From assembly GCF_900157365.1 (NCBI RefSeq), contig NZ_FUEZ01000003.1:1178001-1242000 (forward strand): a stretch of DNA of 64,000 nt, written 5' to 3'. The notes beneath the pieces are model-generated. The model was not told the origin of the DNA and ran no database searches. It saw only the letters and a program-made list of their open reading frames with translations. The stretch comes from Mycobacterium numidiamassiliense. Lineage in GTDB: Bacteria; Actinomycetota; Actinomycetes; Mycobacteriales; Mycobacteriaceae. Made by a program: the position numbers and the translations under genes. Of this stretch, positions 34,033 to 43,281 are shown in pieces; position 1 is the stretch's first letter; each line of letters begins with the position of its first letter.

Positions 34033-34383
34033 TCACGGATGGTCTCCTATCCGGCAATTTCCGAAGAACGTCCCCGGGTCGCAATAAAGGCCAACCGGGG
34101 GCGGCGGCTTCGGCGGCGGGTTGTCCCCGTCCCAGATCATGTGAGAGACATTGCCCATTCCGGGCCACAGGTAGTAGTACGTGTGACACACCGTCGGGTT
34201 CCAGTCGTGCAGCGGGTCGGTGACGTGATTTCCGGTCGCCGGCAGGGGTTCTCCTGGGCACCAGTGTTTCGCCGGCCCCCAGTCGGTGGTGGGGTCGGCG
34301 TGGGCCACCGGGGTCAACCCGAGACCGGCCAGAGCCAGGCCACCCGACACCAGGGCCGTCGTCATGATTTTCGTTATTTGCAT
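34033..34383 (-). CDS. Small exported four-cysteine protein
   Basis: This is a 116-residue protein with a Sec signal (cleavage near VAHA-DP, about residue 30). The mature 86 residues are rich in Trp, Pro and Tyr, with cysteines in HWCPGE, TVCHTYY, LYCDPG and GNCRIG that could form two disulphides. I do not recognise a function. It converges on the preceding exported protein gene with one base between the stops. Confidence 0.78.
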   Translation of the reverse strand: MQITKIMTTALVSGGLALAGLGLTPVAHADPTTDWGPAKHWCPGEPLPATGNHVTDPLHDWNPTVCHTYYYLWPGMGNVSHMIWDGDNPPPKPPPPVGLYCDPGTFFGNCRIGDHP

Positions 34384-34538
34384 GGTGACCAGTCCATCCC
34401 GATTACGTCGCTACCGATCCCAAAAACGCCTGCACAGTCATGACCATGGCAGCCGCAGCTCAGTGCGAAATAAGAACGGACTCTGAGACTGGTGAGAGGG
34501 GAACGCTGGCGCACCGGTTCTTGCCGATGCCCTTTGCC

Positions 34539-34799
34539 TCAGATAACGGCGTGGCTAGCGCCCCCGCGCTGCTGCTGCGACGCCAAGTACTCGACCATCC
34601 GGCAAAGGTTGACGACAGCCGCGCTCAGCTTGGCGATGGTGGCGTCCCGATCTTCCACGCACGACTGCCAGTCGGGGAACTCCCGCGGCAATTTCTGGTT
34701 GTCTGCGTTGACGTGGATTTTCTGCTCGATTTGGTCGCACACGTCCACGAGGCTCAACGTTCCCGGCGCGCTGATGCTGGAGAACCAATTATCAGTCAT
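34539..34799 (-). CDS. Small hypothetical protein
   Basis: This is an 86-residue reading frame from ATG 34799, rich in helix-forming residues (VEDRDATIAKLSAAVVNLCRM). It has no signal, no known motif and no clear ribosome binding site. Base composition is lower in GC than the neighbours. It may be a real small gene or part of a decayed region. Confidence 0.4.
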   Translation of the reverse strand: MTDNWFSSISAPGTLSLVDVCDQIEQKIHVNADNQKLPREFPDWQSCVEDRDATIAKLSAAVVNLCRMVEYLASQQQRGGASHAVI

Positions 34800-35429
34800 G
34801 TCAGCCCACTACCACCGCTGCGATGCTTAAGTAGAACGCGGCGACCTTCACGTCATTTCCTCCTCCGGGTGTTGGCCTTGCGGCAGACACATAGGGCCTG
34901 CAGGTGCTGCATCAGCAGTTCGAGATCGCTTCGGCACCTGCGGCTGTCTTGCACGTGGATCCCAACACCGACGCCCGGCCACGCGATAGGGCACTTAGTC
35001 CCACAACCTCGATCCCACCAGCTCGCGGTAGCCGGCGCGCCAGCCCCGTTCCGGATCAAACACTTCCGCGTGGGCGCTTCCGTCTACGAATTGCTATGGC
35101 ACCCAATGACTTTGGTCGACCAGAGCCACTGCAGCACAAGGAGATCAACGAGTTTTTGCCTTGCCGTGCGTGCCAGGCCGCGTCCAGCCGGCGGGGCCGC
35201 TGCCAGGGCCTGGGCCCGCCCCGCGGCACGCATACGATCGAGCAGAGCCCGCGACCGCTCGTCATCAAACGTGAGTTCGGACAAAAAACGGGTAACCGAC
35301 ACAAGCCGCAGGCCGGACGGCGAGGCGTCACGACCGCGACATCAAGGTGTTACGTGGAGTCGTGCGATGTACACGCGGTGCGGCGACTATGAAAACCTGA
35401 AGAGACGATCGGCACGGGAAGGGGACATC
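34800..35429. other. Stretch without an intact gene before ndhA
   Basis: No frame here looks like a complete mycobacterial gene. The minus strand holds two protein-like fragments in different frames (see the remnant entry). The last 40 bases contain the GGGAAGGGGAC ribosome binding site of ndhA. Together with 34384-34538 this is the least gene-dense part of the window. Confidence 0.5.
34995..35302 (-). pseudogene. Possible decayed gene remnant
   Basis: In one minus frame residues like FLSELTFDDERSRALLDRMR run to a stop near 35084. In another frame, between stops at 35094 and 34995, a second protein-like piece (AEVFDPERGWRAGYRELVG) continues the same direction. This is what a frameshifted and truncated gene would look like. 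I cannot name the parent family. Confidence 0.3.
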
Positions 35430-36815
35430 ATGTCGCGCCATCGAGTCGTCATCATCGGAAGCGGCTTCGGCGGCCTGAACGCCGCCAAGGCACTCAAAAG
35501 GGCCGACGTCGACGTCACCCTCATCTCGAAAACGACCACCCACCTGTTCCAGCCGCTGCTCTATCAAGTGGCCACCGGCATCCTGTCCGAAGGCGAGATC
35601 GCCCCGGCCACCAGGCTGATTCTGCAGAGGAACAAAAACGTGCGGGTGCTGCTGGGTGAGGTCGACGACATCGACATGAAGGCCAACACGGTGACGTCGA
35701 AGTTGATGGGCATGGAGACGGTGACGCCCTATGACAGCCTGATCGTGGCCGCCGGGGCCCAACAGTCCTACTTCGGCAACGACCAGTTCGCGACCTACGC
35801 ACCCGGCATGAAGACCATCGACGACGCGCTGGAGCTGCGCGGCCGGATCCTCGGCGCGTTCGAGGCGGCCGAGGTCGCTACCGACCCGGCCGAGAGGGCA
35901 CGCCGCCTGACGTTCGTCGTCGTCGGCGCCGGACCCACAGGCGTGGAGGTGGCCGGACAGATCAAGGAACTCGCCCACCGCACCCTCAAGGACGCGTTTC
36001 GGACCATCGAGCCCACCGATTGCCGGGTGATCCTGCTCGACGCGGCGCCCGCGGTGTTGCCGCCGATGGGCGAGAAACTAGGTCTCAAGGCCAAGCAGCG
36101 GCTCGAAAAAATGGGCGTCGAAGTCCAGTTGAACGCGATGGTCGACGACGTCGACTACATGGGCATCACCGTCAAGGAAAAAGACGGCACGAAGCGCCGC
36201 ATCGAATGCGCGTGCAAGGTCTGGGCGGCCGGCGTCCAGGCCAGCTCGCTGGGCAAGATCATCGCCGACCAGTCCGACGGCACCGAGGTCGACCGCGCCG
36301 GGCGGGTGGTCGTGGAGCCCGACCTGACGGTCAAGGGCCACCCGAACGTCTTCGTCGTCGGTGACCTGATGTCCGTGCCCGGCGTGCCCGGCATGGCCCA
36401 GGGCGCGATTCAAGGCGCGCGCTACGCCACGACATTGATCAAGCACGCGGTCAAGGGCACCGACGATCCGGCAACCCGCAAGCCCTTCGCGTACTTCGAC
36501 AAGGGCAGTATGGCCACGATCTCCCGATTCAGCGCCGTCGCGCAGGTCGGCAAGCTGGAGTTCAGCGGGTTCATCGCCTGGCTGGCGTGGCTGGGGCTGC
36601 ACCTGCTTTACCTGGTCGGCTTCAAGAACCGTTTCACCACAGTGATCGCCTGGTTTATAACCTTCCTGGGCGACGGGAGGAGCCAGATGGCCATCACCTC
36701 GCAGATGATGTACGCCAGGGTGGTGACGCAGAACTGGATGGATACGCAGGCACAGCAGGAACCGATTGTGGCAGGTGAACAAAGAGCAGCGCCGGCCGAA
36801 CAGAAAGCCGGTTAG
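35430..36815 (+). CDS. ndhA: NdhA-type NADH dehydrogenase (type II)
   Basis: This is a 461-residue single-subunit, non-proton-pumping NADH:quinone oxidoreductase. The FAD motif is VVIIGSGFGGLNAAKAL (from residue 5), the NADH motif VVVGAGPTGVEVAGQIKEL, and the FAD-closing VFVVGDLMSVPG. The C-terminal hydrophobic stretch FSGFIAWLAWLGLHLLYLVG anchors it to the membrane. The place beside metZ matches Rv0392c (ndhA) of H37Rv rather than ndh. It starts at ATG 35430 with a strong GGGAAGGGGAC site, and its stop overlaps the metZ stop by four bases. Confidence 0.92.
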   Translation: MSRHRVVIIGSGFGGLNAAKALKRADVDVTLISKTTTHLFQPLLYQVATGILSEGEIAPATRLILQRNKNVRVLLGEVDDIDMKANTVTSKLMGMETVTPYDSLIVAAGAQQSYFGNDQFATYAPGMKTIDDALELRGRILGAFEAAEVATDPAERARRLTFVVVGAGPTGVEVAGQIKELAHRTLKDAFRTIEPTDCRVILLDAAPAVLPPMGEKLGLKAKQRLEKMGVEVQLNAMVDDVDYMGITVKEKDGTKRRIECACKVWAAGVQASSLGKIIADQSDGTEVDRAGRVVVEPDLTVKGHPNVFVVGDLMSVPGVPGMAQGAIQGARYATTLIKHAVKGTDDPATRKPFAYFDKGSMATISRFSAVAQVGKLEFSGFIAWLAWLGLHLLYLVGFKNRFTTVIAWFITFLGDGRSQMAITSQMMYARVVTQNWMDTQAQQEPIVAGEQRAAPAEQKAG

Positions 36816-38032
36816 CTCAGCGCTTGGTCTATATCGGCGATCAGATCGTCGGTGCTTTCCAGGCCGACCGAGATGCGCACCACGCCGTCACCCAACCCGA
36901 TCGCGGCACGACCCTCCGGTCCCATCGCCCGGTGCGTCGTCGTCGCGGGATGTGTGACAAGGGATTTGGCGTCGCCGAGGTTGTTCGAAATGTCGATCAG
37001 CCGCAGCTTGTCCAGCACCTCGAACGCCCGTCCTTTCGCCGCGCCCGGCGGGGCCTTGAGCTCGAAGGTGACCACCGTGCCGCCGCCGGACATCTGTCGC
37101 TTGGCCAGGTCGTACTGCGGATGCGACACCAGATACGGGTAGCGCACCCAACTCACCGCCGGATGACCCTCCAGGAACTCGGCGATCCGGTTGGCCGAGG
37201 CATTGCTGTAGTCAACCCGAACGGCAAGTGTCTCAAGGCCTTTCAATAAAACCCAGGCGTTGAACGCACTCATCGCGGGGCCGGTGTGCCGCATCAGTTT
37301 CTGCACCGGGCCGTCGATGTACTCCTTGTCGCCGAGGATGGCACCGCCGAGCACCCGGCCCTGGCCGTCGATGTGCTTGGTGCCCGAATACACCACCACG
37401 TCGACGCCGAGTGGAAAGCCTTGCTGCAGAAGGGGTGTGGCAAAGACGTTGTCCAGCACCACCTTTGCGCCCGCGGCGTGAGCGAGCTCGGTCACCGCGG
37501 CGATATCCACCAGCGATTGCATCGGATTCGACGGCGTCTCGAAGAACACCGCTTGGGTGGGCACCGACAGGGCCTGCTCCCATTGCGAGAGGTCGTCGCC
37601 GTCGACCAGGACGGTCTCGACGCCCCAGCGGGGCAGGATCTCGCTGCAGACCACGAAGCACGAACCGAACAGGCTGCGAGCGGCCACCAATCGGTCGCCG
37701 GCGGCCAGCAGCGCGCCCAGCGAGGTGAACACCGCGGCCATGCCGCTGGCCGTGGCGAAGGCCGCCGGCGCCCCCTCGATCAGGCGCAGCCGCTCCTCGA
37801 ACATGCTCACCGTGGGATTTCCGTAGCGCGAGTAGACGAAGTGGTCGACGTCCCCGGTAAACGACTGCTCGGCAATGGATGCCGACGGGTAGACGTAGCC
37901 CGACGTCAGGAACATCGCCTCGGCGGTCTCGTCGAACCCGGACCGCAGCAGCCCGCCGCGCACTCCGATGGTGGCTTGGCTGACGCCGTCGGGCAGCGCT
38001 TTCGGTGTGCGAACCGAACCGCTATCGGTCAT
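36812..38032 (-). CDS. metZ: MetZ, O-succinylhomoserine sulfhydrylase
   Basis: This is a 406-residue PLP enzyme of the Cys/Met metabolism family. The cofactor lysine is Lys219 in VYSGTKHIDGQGR. FVYSRYGNPT, FFETPSNP and MRHTGPAMSAFNAW are family marks. It makes homocysteine directly from an activated homoserine and sulfide. A rhodanese gene ends just upstream (seven-base gap), suggesting joint transcription and a sulfur-handling link. Confidence 0.95.
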   Translation of the reverse strand: MTDSGSVRTPKALPDGVSQATIGVRGGLLRSGFDETAEAMFLTSGYVYPSASIAEQSFTGDVDHFVYSRYGNPTVSMFEERLRLIEGAPAAFATASGMAAVFTSLGALLAAGDRLVAARSLFGSCFVVCSEILPRWGVETVLVDGDDLSQWEQALSVPTQAVFFETPSNPMQSLVDIAAVTELAHAAGAKVVLDNVFATPLLQQGFPLGVDVVVYSGTKHIDGQGRVLGGAILGDKEYIDGPVQKLMRHTGPAMSAFNAWVLLKGLETLAVRVDYSNASANRIAEFLEGHPAVSWVRYPYLVSHPQYDLAKRQMSGGGTVVTFELKAPPGAAKGRAFEVLDKLRLIDISNNLGDAKSLVTHPATTTHRAMGPEGRAAIGLGDGVVRISVGLESTDDLIADIDQALS

Positions 38033-38039
38033 CGCTGCG

Positions 38040-38456
38040 TCAGCCCTGCTTCCAGGGCAAACCGAGTGCGCGCCAGCCGGTTCCCCCTCGGTGTCCCTGC
38101 TCGTCGAGATTCCCCTCGAAGCCGTCCAGCACGTTGTAGGACGGGGTGATACCCGCCTCGGTCGCGACCTCGGCGGCTCCGATGGAGCGATTGCCCGAGC
38201 GGCACAAAAACACCACCGGGCGCTCCCCCGAATCACTCGGGACCTGTTCCTTCAATTCGGCGAGGAAGTTCTCGTTGCGGCGCCCCGCGCTGGTGTTCCA
38301 CTCGATGTAGACCACGTCGCGGCCCAGGCTCGATAGGTCGGGCACCCCGACGAATCGCCATTCCGCGTCGGTGCGCACGTCGACCAGGACCGCGTCGGGG
38401 TTGTCGCTGAGCAGCTTCCAAGCCTCCAGCGGCGTGATATCTCCTGCGTAGCTCAT
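38040..38456 (-). CDS. Single-domain rhodanese
   Basis: This is a 138-residue sulfurtransferase domain with the active-site loop LCRSGNRS (Cys85), VLVDVRTDAEW near the start and a GFEGNLDEQGHRG end. It should carry a persulfide on Cys85. It lies directly upstream of metZ on the same strand, as Rv0390 next to Rv0391 in H37Rv, and may supply sulfane sulfur to methionine or thiol metabolism. Confidence 0.9.
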   Translation of the reverse strand: MSYAGDITPLEAWKLLSDNPDAVLVDVRTDAEWRFVGVPDLSSLGRDVVYIEWNTSAGRRNENFLAELKEQVPSDSGERPVVFLCRSGNRSIGAAEVATEAGITPSYNVLDGFEGNLDEQGHRGGTGWRALGLPWKQG

Positions 38457-38475
38457 TCGCGTGAGTCTCGCATAT

Positions 38476-39690
38476 TCAGCTGGGCTGCTGCGAACTCGCG
38501 GTCGCCGCACCCGACAGTGCGGTGGCCGAGGCGTGGGCGCGCTCGCGTGCGGTCGCCACCTCCGGGGCCGTCGCCACCGCCATACCCAGCCGGTCCGCCG
38601 ACCCCCGCCCGAACACGCGAAGGTCGGTTTCCGGGACGCCGAGCGCACCGGCCAGCGCGTCGGCGCCGAGCGATGCCGCGGCCGGCGCGCGGCCCGGGTC
38701 ACGGTCGATAGCGCGCGCGGCGGCCGGCGAGATCATCAGGGTGTCCACCGGCAGGCCCAGAATCGCCCGAGCCTGCAGTTCGAAGACCGAAAGCCGCTGG
38801 CTGCGCAGGGTCACCCAGGCGCTCTGCGCCAGGCGGGCGCTGACGTCGGCGAAATACACCTCGTCGCCGTTGATCATCAACTCGACGCTGAAGACACCGC
38901 GCCCGCCGAGCGCCTTGACGATGCGCGCGGCGATGGACTTGGCGGCGTCGGTCGCGGCCGGGCTCAGCAGTTGCGGCTGCCAGAATTCCTGCACGTCGGC
39001 GTGGGCGCCGCGATGACCGATGGGTGAGCAGAACTCGATCACCGGTCCGTGCGGGCCGTCGCTGCGAATTGCGAGCAGGGTGACGTAAAACTCGACCTCG
39101 ACGACCGTTTCGGCCAGCACCCGCTGGCTGCCCTGCCCCGTCGCACGCTGCCATGCGGGCTCGACCTCGTTGGGGCCCGCGACCAGGGAGCGCCCCTGTC
39201 CGACCACCCCGGCCGCCGGTTCGACCAGCAGCGGAAACCCGGCGTGCACTGCCACCGAGTGCAGTTCGCCGACCGATCCGACGAACCAGAACGGCGCGGT
39301 GGGCAGGCCCAGCTGGTCGGCGGCCAGCCGCCGCAGGCCTTCCCGGTCGGCGGTGAGCCGGACGGTTCGGGCGCTGGGCACCAGCTCGGTGAGCTCGTTG
39401 TGGGGGCCGGCGGCGAACCCGTCGAGGGCGTCGAGGGAGACCGCGTCGGCGGCGCTCACGACGAAATCCGGCTGCAGTCGTTTGATCAGGGCCGACAACT
39501 CAGCGGTGTCGTTCAGCGCGAGCACCACCGATTGGTCGGCCACCCCGTGCGCGGGCGCGTCCGGATACTCGTCGACGGCGATGACCTCGGCGCCGAGATG
39601 CCGCAGCGCGACCGCCAACTCCCGGCTCAGCTCGTCGGACCCGAGCAGTATCACGCGGGGCCGCACCGGTTCGGGCTGTCCTTGAGTCAC
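38476..39690 (-). CDS. purT: PurT-like ATP-grasp protein with altered active site
   Basis: This is a 404-residue protein that aligns end to end with formate-dependent GAR transformylase (VILLGSDELSRELAVALRHL, LTADREGLRRLAADQLGLPT, IGHRG, EFWQPQLLSP). Several active-site positions known from the E. coli enzyme differ: the KPVMSSSGKGQ loop reads EPAAGVVGQGR (Glu157 for the ATP lysine), the PEIEAI segment reads SAADAV, and RPHDTG reads RLAQSA. I infer that normal PurT activity is weak or absent. It starts at GTG 39690. Purine synthesis could rely on PurN instead. Confidence 0.82.
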   Translation of the reverse strand: MTQGQPEPVRPRVILLGSDELSRELAVALRHLGAEVIAVDEYPDAPAHGVADQSVVLALNDTAELSALIKRLQPDFVVSAADAVSLDALDGFAAGPHNELTELVPSARTVRLTADREGLRRLAADQLGLPTAPFWFVGSVGELHSVAVHAGFPLLVEPAAGVVGQGRSLVAGPNEVEPAWQRATGQGSQRVLAETVVEVEFYVTLLAIRSDGPHGPVIEFCSPIGHRGAHADVQEFWQPQLLSPAATDAAKSIAARIVKALGGRGVFSVELMINGDEVYFADVSARLAQSAWVTLRSQRLSVFELQARAILGLPVDTLMISPAAARAIDRDPGRAPAAASLGADALAGALGVPETDLRVFGRGSADRLGMAVATAPEVATARERAHASATALSGAATASSQQPS

Positions 39691-39696
39691 CAGCTA

Positions 39697-39702
39697 AGGA
39701 TA
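39697..39702 (-). promoter_or_regulatory. Putative leaderless -10 element of the purT-like gene
   Basis: On the minus strand TATCCT lies six bases before the GTG at 39690, with no ribosome binding site between them. Confidence 0.4.
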
Positions 39703-39731
39703 GGTGCGTTGAAATTCTGGCCGACGGTTCG

Positions 39732-40379
39732 TCACGGCTGGCCGGGGAGTAGGCGCACCATCAGGCCGTTGGCCTCGGCCAACAGCGTGTCGTCGGTGTC
39801 GACCAGCTCCGCGGACACAAACGCCTTGCGGCCCTCGACGCTGCTGACGCGTCCCCGCACCACCAGCGGCACGTCGATCGGGGTGATCTTGCGATAGTCC
39901 ACATGCAGGAACGCCGTCCGGCTGATCGGGCGCCCCGCTGCGTGCGACACCATCCCGAACATGTGGTCAAACAGCAGCGGCAGCACTCCACCGTGCACGG
40001 CCTTGTTGCCGCCGACGTGAAATCGGGTGAAATGGCCCCGCATTTCGACACCGTCGGGCGCATACCGCGTCAGCATCCACGGCGGCAGCAGCAGGCTGCC
40101 CATGCCGGGCAGGTCCGGCGTCCGCCCGGCCGGCGCCTTGCCTTCCCCGTCGGCCTGATACGGCTCGAGCAACTCCACCAGCGCCGCGACACGATCGGCA
40201 GCGTCGTCCCAGAGTTCGTCGCCGGGGTCCGCCGACACGGCGAGGTCCTGCAGCCGACGCATGCCCTCCACGAACCGCTTGAATCCCGGGCCCGGGCTGG
40301 CCGGCCCGTATTCGGGAAAGCCGCCGTGGTGCTCGTAGTCTGGGTCGAGGTCTTTCGGATCGGTGTCGGAATCCGTCAC
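39732..40379 (-). CDS. Hotdog-fold thioesterase (PaaI-like)
   Basis: This is a 215-residue protein. The C-terminal 130 residues form a hotdog domain with [23 protein letters not shown] (the HGG-containing active helix) and the strand [19 protein letters not shown]. The N-terminal 80 residues are acidic and helical and specific to the mycobacterial group. It probably hydrolyses an acyl-CoA; the substrate is unknown. The GTG at 40379 overlaps the purA stop by four bases, the arrangement also known as Rv0356c-Rv0357c. Confidence 0.85.
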   Translation of the reverse strand: MTDSDTDPKDLDPDYEHHGGFPEYGPASPGPGFKRFVEGMRRLQDLAVSADPGDELWDDAADRVAALVELLEPYQADGEGKAPAGRTPDLPGMGSLLLPPWMLTRYAPDGVEMRGHFTRFHVGGNKAVHGGVLPLLFDHMFGMVSHAAGRPISRTAFLHVDYRKITPIDVPLVVRGRVSSVEGRKAFVSAELVDTDDTLLAEANGLMVRLLPGQP

Positions 40380-41674
40380 GGACGGGCCGCCAGGACGTCG
40401 CGGCGCACGATGGTCTGATCGCGCCCCGGGCCGACACCGATACACGAAATGTGTGCTCCGCCAAGCTCTTCCAGACGCAGTACATAGTCGCGCGCCTTGG
40501 CGGGCAGGTCGTCGAACTGACGTGCGCCGGAGATGTCCTCCCACCAGCCGGGCAGCTCCTCGTAGATCGGTTCGGCCCGGTGCAGATCGCTCTGCGTCAT
40601 CGGCATTTCGTTGGTCTGCACACCGTTGATCCGGTACCCGACGCATACCGGCACGGTCTCGAGGCTGGACAGCACGTCGAGCTTGGTGAGGAAGTAATCG
40701 GTGATGCCGTTGACCCGGGTCGCATAGCGGGCGATGACGGCATCGAACCAGCCACAGCGGCGGCGCCGTCCGGTGGTGACCCCGAATTCGCCGCCCGTCT
40801 TGGACAGGTATTCGCCGTTCTCGTCGAACAACTCGGTCGGGAACGGGCCCGAACCCACCCGGGTGGTGTAGGCCTTGAGAATTCCCAGCACGGTGGTGAT
40901 CCTGGTGGGCCCGATGCCCGAGCCGACGGCCGCGCCACCCGCCGTCGGATTCGACGACGTCACATACGGATACGTGCCGTGGTCGACGTCGAGCAGCGTG
41001 CCCTGCGAGCCCTCCAACAACACGGTCTCACCGGCCTCCAGCGCCGCGTTGAGCAGCAGCCGGGTGTCGGCGATTCGGTGCCGGAATCCGTCGGCCTGCG
41101 CCAGCAGCGCCTCGACGATGTGTTCGGGGTCCAGCGCCTTGCGGTTGTAGATCTTGACCAGGATCTGGTTCTTGAGCTCCAGCGCCGCCTCGACCTTCTG
41201 AGTGAGCAGCTCGGGGTCGAGCACGTCGGCGACCCGGATCCCCATCCGGGCGATCTTGTCCTGGTAGCACGGGCCGATGCCGCGGCCGGTGGTGCCGATC
41301 TTCTTGTTGCCCATGTAGCGCTCGGTGACCTTGTCGATGGCGACGTGGTACGGCAGCAGCAGATGCGCGTCGGCCGAAATCAGCAGCTTCGAGGTGTCCA
41401 CCCCGCGGTCCTCGAGGCCCTCGAGCTCGTCGAGCAGCACGGCGGGATCCACCACCACGCCGTTGCCGATGACGTTGGTGACGCCCGGTGTCAGTACGCC
41501 CGACGGAATGAGGTGCAGCGCGAAGTTCTCGCCGGTGGGCAGCACAACGGTGTGTCCGGCGTTGTTGCCGCCCTGGTAGCGCACCACCCACTGCACGCGG
41601 CCGCCGAGCAGGTCAGTCGCCTTACCTTTGCCCTCGTCGCCCCATTGAGCGCCGATGAGGACTATTGCCGGCAT
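40376..41674 (-). CDS. purA: PurA, adenylosuccinate synthetase
   Basis: This is a 432-residue enzyme for the first committed step from IMP to AMP (GTP, aspartate). The phosphate loop [12 protein letters not shown] is at residues 6-17, with the catalytic Asp13 and His41 (NNAGHTVV). The IMP site [17 protein letters not shown] and the later [10 protein letters not shown] are intact. GGGAG lies seven bases before the ATG. It is the first gene of a pair with the thioesterase. Confidence 0.97.
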   Translation of the reverse strand: MPAIVLIGAQWGDEGKGKATDLLGGRVQWVVRYQGGNNAGHTVVLPTGENFALHLIPSGVLTPGVTNVIGNGVVVDPAVLLDELEGLEDRGVDTSKLLISADAHLLLPYHVAIDKVTERYMGNKKIGTTGRGIGPCYQDKIARMGIRVADVLDPELLTQKVEAALELKNQILVKIYNRKALDPEHIVEALLAQADGFRHRIADTRLLLNAALEAGETVLLEGSQGTLLDVDHGTYPYVTSSNPTAGGAAVGSGIGPTRITTVLGILKAYTTRVGSGPFPTELFDENGEYLSKTGGEFGVTTGRRRRCGWFDAVIARYATRVNGITDYFLTKLDVLSSLETVPVCVGYRINGVQTNEMPMTQSDLHRAEPIYEELPGWWEDISGARQFDDLPAKARDYVLRLEELGGAHISCIGVGPGRDQTIVRRDVLAARP

Positions 41675-41754
41675 GACATGCTCCCGCCTGGTTTCGCCTG
41701 CTTATTGTGGTCCAGCCGGGGACCAACCATATCCCAGCAGGTCGCGAGGAGCCC

Positions 41755-42426
41755 ATGAATATCGCCGCGGACACCGCCAGCGTGGCGGTGTTGTCGTTCG
41801 GCGGTGCGCGGGTCCCGGTGGCGCTGCGCGACCTGCCTGTTCACCGCAGCCAAAGCCCGGGCGACCCCGAAGGCATCGACGTCGCGATCGGACCCTACCG
41901 GCGGCTGGTGGTGCTCGGCGCCGACGCCGACCTGGCCGCGGTGCTGAGCAGGCTGTTGCGTGCCGAGCGACTCGACGTCGAAGTGGCCTACGTGCCGCGC
42001 CGCCGCACCCCGGCCACCCGCATCTACCGGCTGCCGGCCGGACGCCGCGCGGCCCGGCGCGCGGTCAGCGGTGCGGCCGGCCGGGTCACCCTGATCCGCG
42101 ACGAGACCGGCTCGGCGATCGTGGGGCGGGCCAGCTGGCGCGCGCCCGACGATCGGCAACGGCTGCACGGCGAGGCGGTCGTCGACGACACCCAGCTGTT
42201 CGACGGCGACGTGCCCGGGGTCCGCATCGAGCCGACACTGGCCGTGCCGGGCCTGCGGGCCTCAGTCGACGGGGCGCGCCGGGTCTGGCGGCGCTGGATC
42301 CCCGGCCGCGCCGTCCAGCTCGGCTGCACCGGCGTCGTGGTGGTGCGCGACGGCGTCGCCGCGCCGCGTAGCGCGCGGAGGTCGACGTTTTACCGCCACG
42401 TCGAAGGTTGGTTGTCGGTTCGGTAG
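41755..42426 (+). CDS. Conserved mycobacterial protein upstream of an M50 protease
   Basis: This is a 223-residue protein rich in Arg and Ala, without signal or membrane helix. It has a central RLVVLGADADLAAVLSRLLR segment and a basic YVPRRRTPATRIYRLPAGRR patch, and contains a part loosely resembling the N-terminal lobe of diacylglycerol-kinase-like proteins. It corresponds by position to Rv0358. GCGAGGAG before ATG 41755 supports the start. The M50 protease gene follows at once on the same strand, so a joint role is likely, but it is unknown. Confidence 0.75.
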   Translation: MNIAADTASVAVLSFGGARVPVALRDLPVHRSQSPGDPEGIDVAIGPYRRLVVLGADADLAAVLSRLLRAERLDVEVAYVPRRRTPATRIYRLPAGRRAARRAVSGAAGRVTLIRDETGSAIVGRASWRAPDDRQRLHGEAVVDDTQLFDGDVPGVRIEPTLAVPGLRASVDGARRVWRRWIPGRAVQLGCTGVVVVRDGVAAPRSARRSTFYRHVEGWLSVR

Positions 42427-42470
42427 TTTCATCCGGTGAGCTTCCCGTCGGGCGATTTCCGTTGAAGGAC

Positions 42471-43241
42471 ATGAGGGCGCAGGGCTCGGTGCGCCCCAGC
42501 CCCATTTTTTTGGCGCTGCTCGGCGTAATGGCCGTCGGCGGTGTGCTGGCCTGGCTGGCCGGGGCGAGCGCCCGCCCGCTGGCCTACGCCGGGGTGTTCG
42601 TCTTCGTGATCGCAGGCTGGCTGGTGTCGCTGTGCCTGCACGAATTCGGACACGCCGCGACCGCGTGGCATTTCGGCGACCGCGACGAAGCGGTGCGGGG
42701 CTACCTGACGCTGGATCCGCGGCGCTACGCCAGTCCGGCGCTGTCGCTGATCATGCCGATGGTGTTCATCCTGCTAGGCGGCATCGGCCTGCCGGGTGCC
42801 GCGGTGTATTTGCGGACGTGGTTCATGACGCCGATGCGCCGCACCCTGGTCAGTCTCGCCGGCTCGGCCGCCAACCTGGTTCTTGCCGCGCTGCTGCTGG
42901 CACTGACCCGGGCATTCTTCGACCCGAACCACTGGGTGCTGTGGGCCGGCGTGGCATTTCTGGGCTTTCTGCAGATCATGGCGGTGGTGCTGAATCTGCT
43001 GCCCATCCCGGGCCTGGACGGCTACGACGCATTAGAGCCGCATCTGAGCCCGGAGACGCAGCGCGCCGTGGCCCCGGCCAAGCAGTACGGCGTGTTCATC
43101 CTGCTGTTTTTGCTGTTGGCGCCCGCGGTCAACCGGTGGCTCTTCGGCGTCGTCGACTGGATCTTCGCCTTCTCCGGGGTGCCGCCGTTGCTCGCGAACG
43201 CCGGCGACTCGCTGACCCGCTTTTGGAGCCAGTGGTTCTGA
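42471..43241 (+). CDS. M50 (site-2-type) membrane metalloprotease
   Basis: This is a protein of about 256 residues with five to six membrane helices. The zinc motif is HEFGH (residues 57-61) inside the second helix, and the partner motif LLPIPGLDGYDAL in a later helix gives the Asp ligand. This is the layout of intramembrane zinc proteases such as Rv0359. It has no PDZ domain. The exact start is uncertain: ATG 42471 is chosen because upstream in-frame starts lie inside the previous gene. Substrates unknown; regulated proteolysis of a membrane protein is the usual role. Confidence 0.85.
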   Translation: MRAQGSVRPSPIFLALLGVMAVGGVLAWLAGASARPLAYAGVFVFVIAGWLVSLCLHEFGHAATAWHFGDRDEAVRGYLTLDPRRYASPALSLIMPMVFILLGGIGLPGAAVYLRTWFMTPMRRTLVSLAGSAANLVLAALLLALTRAFFDPNHWVLWAGVAFLGFLQIMAVVLNLLPIPGLDGYDALEPHLSPETQRAVAPAKQYGVFILLFLLLAPAVNRWLFGVVDWIFAFSGVPPLLANAGDSLTRFWSQWF

Positions 43242-43249
43242 CGGTTGCG

Positions 43250-43273
43250 ATACATGCGTTAGTACGCATATAT
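43250..43273. promoter_or_regulatory. Inverted repeat, candidate metal-responsive operator
   Basis: ATACATGCG (43250-43258) and CGCATATAT (43265-43273) are inverse complements at eight of nine positions with a six-base spacer. The right arm overlaps the -10 element of the cation-efflux gene. An AT-rich imperfect repeat in this place fits an ArsR/SmtB-type repressor site; no such regulator gene is adjacent. Confidence 0.55.
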
Positions 43274-43274
43274 T
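43269..43274 (+). promoter_or_regulatory. Leaderless -10 element of the cation-efflux gene
   Basis: TATATT is seven bases before the ATG at 43282, with no Shine-Dalgarno site. It overlaps the right half of the inverted repeat. Confidence 0.55.
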
Positions 43275-43281
43275 ATGCCCC

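Noticed and set aside
34904..35392. 162-residue plus-strand reading frame before ndhA
   Set aside because: Composition is unlike a mycobacterial protein, with no motif, no ribosome site, and frame-shifted protein-like pieces on the other strand.
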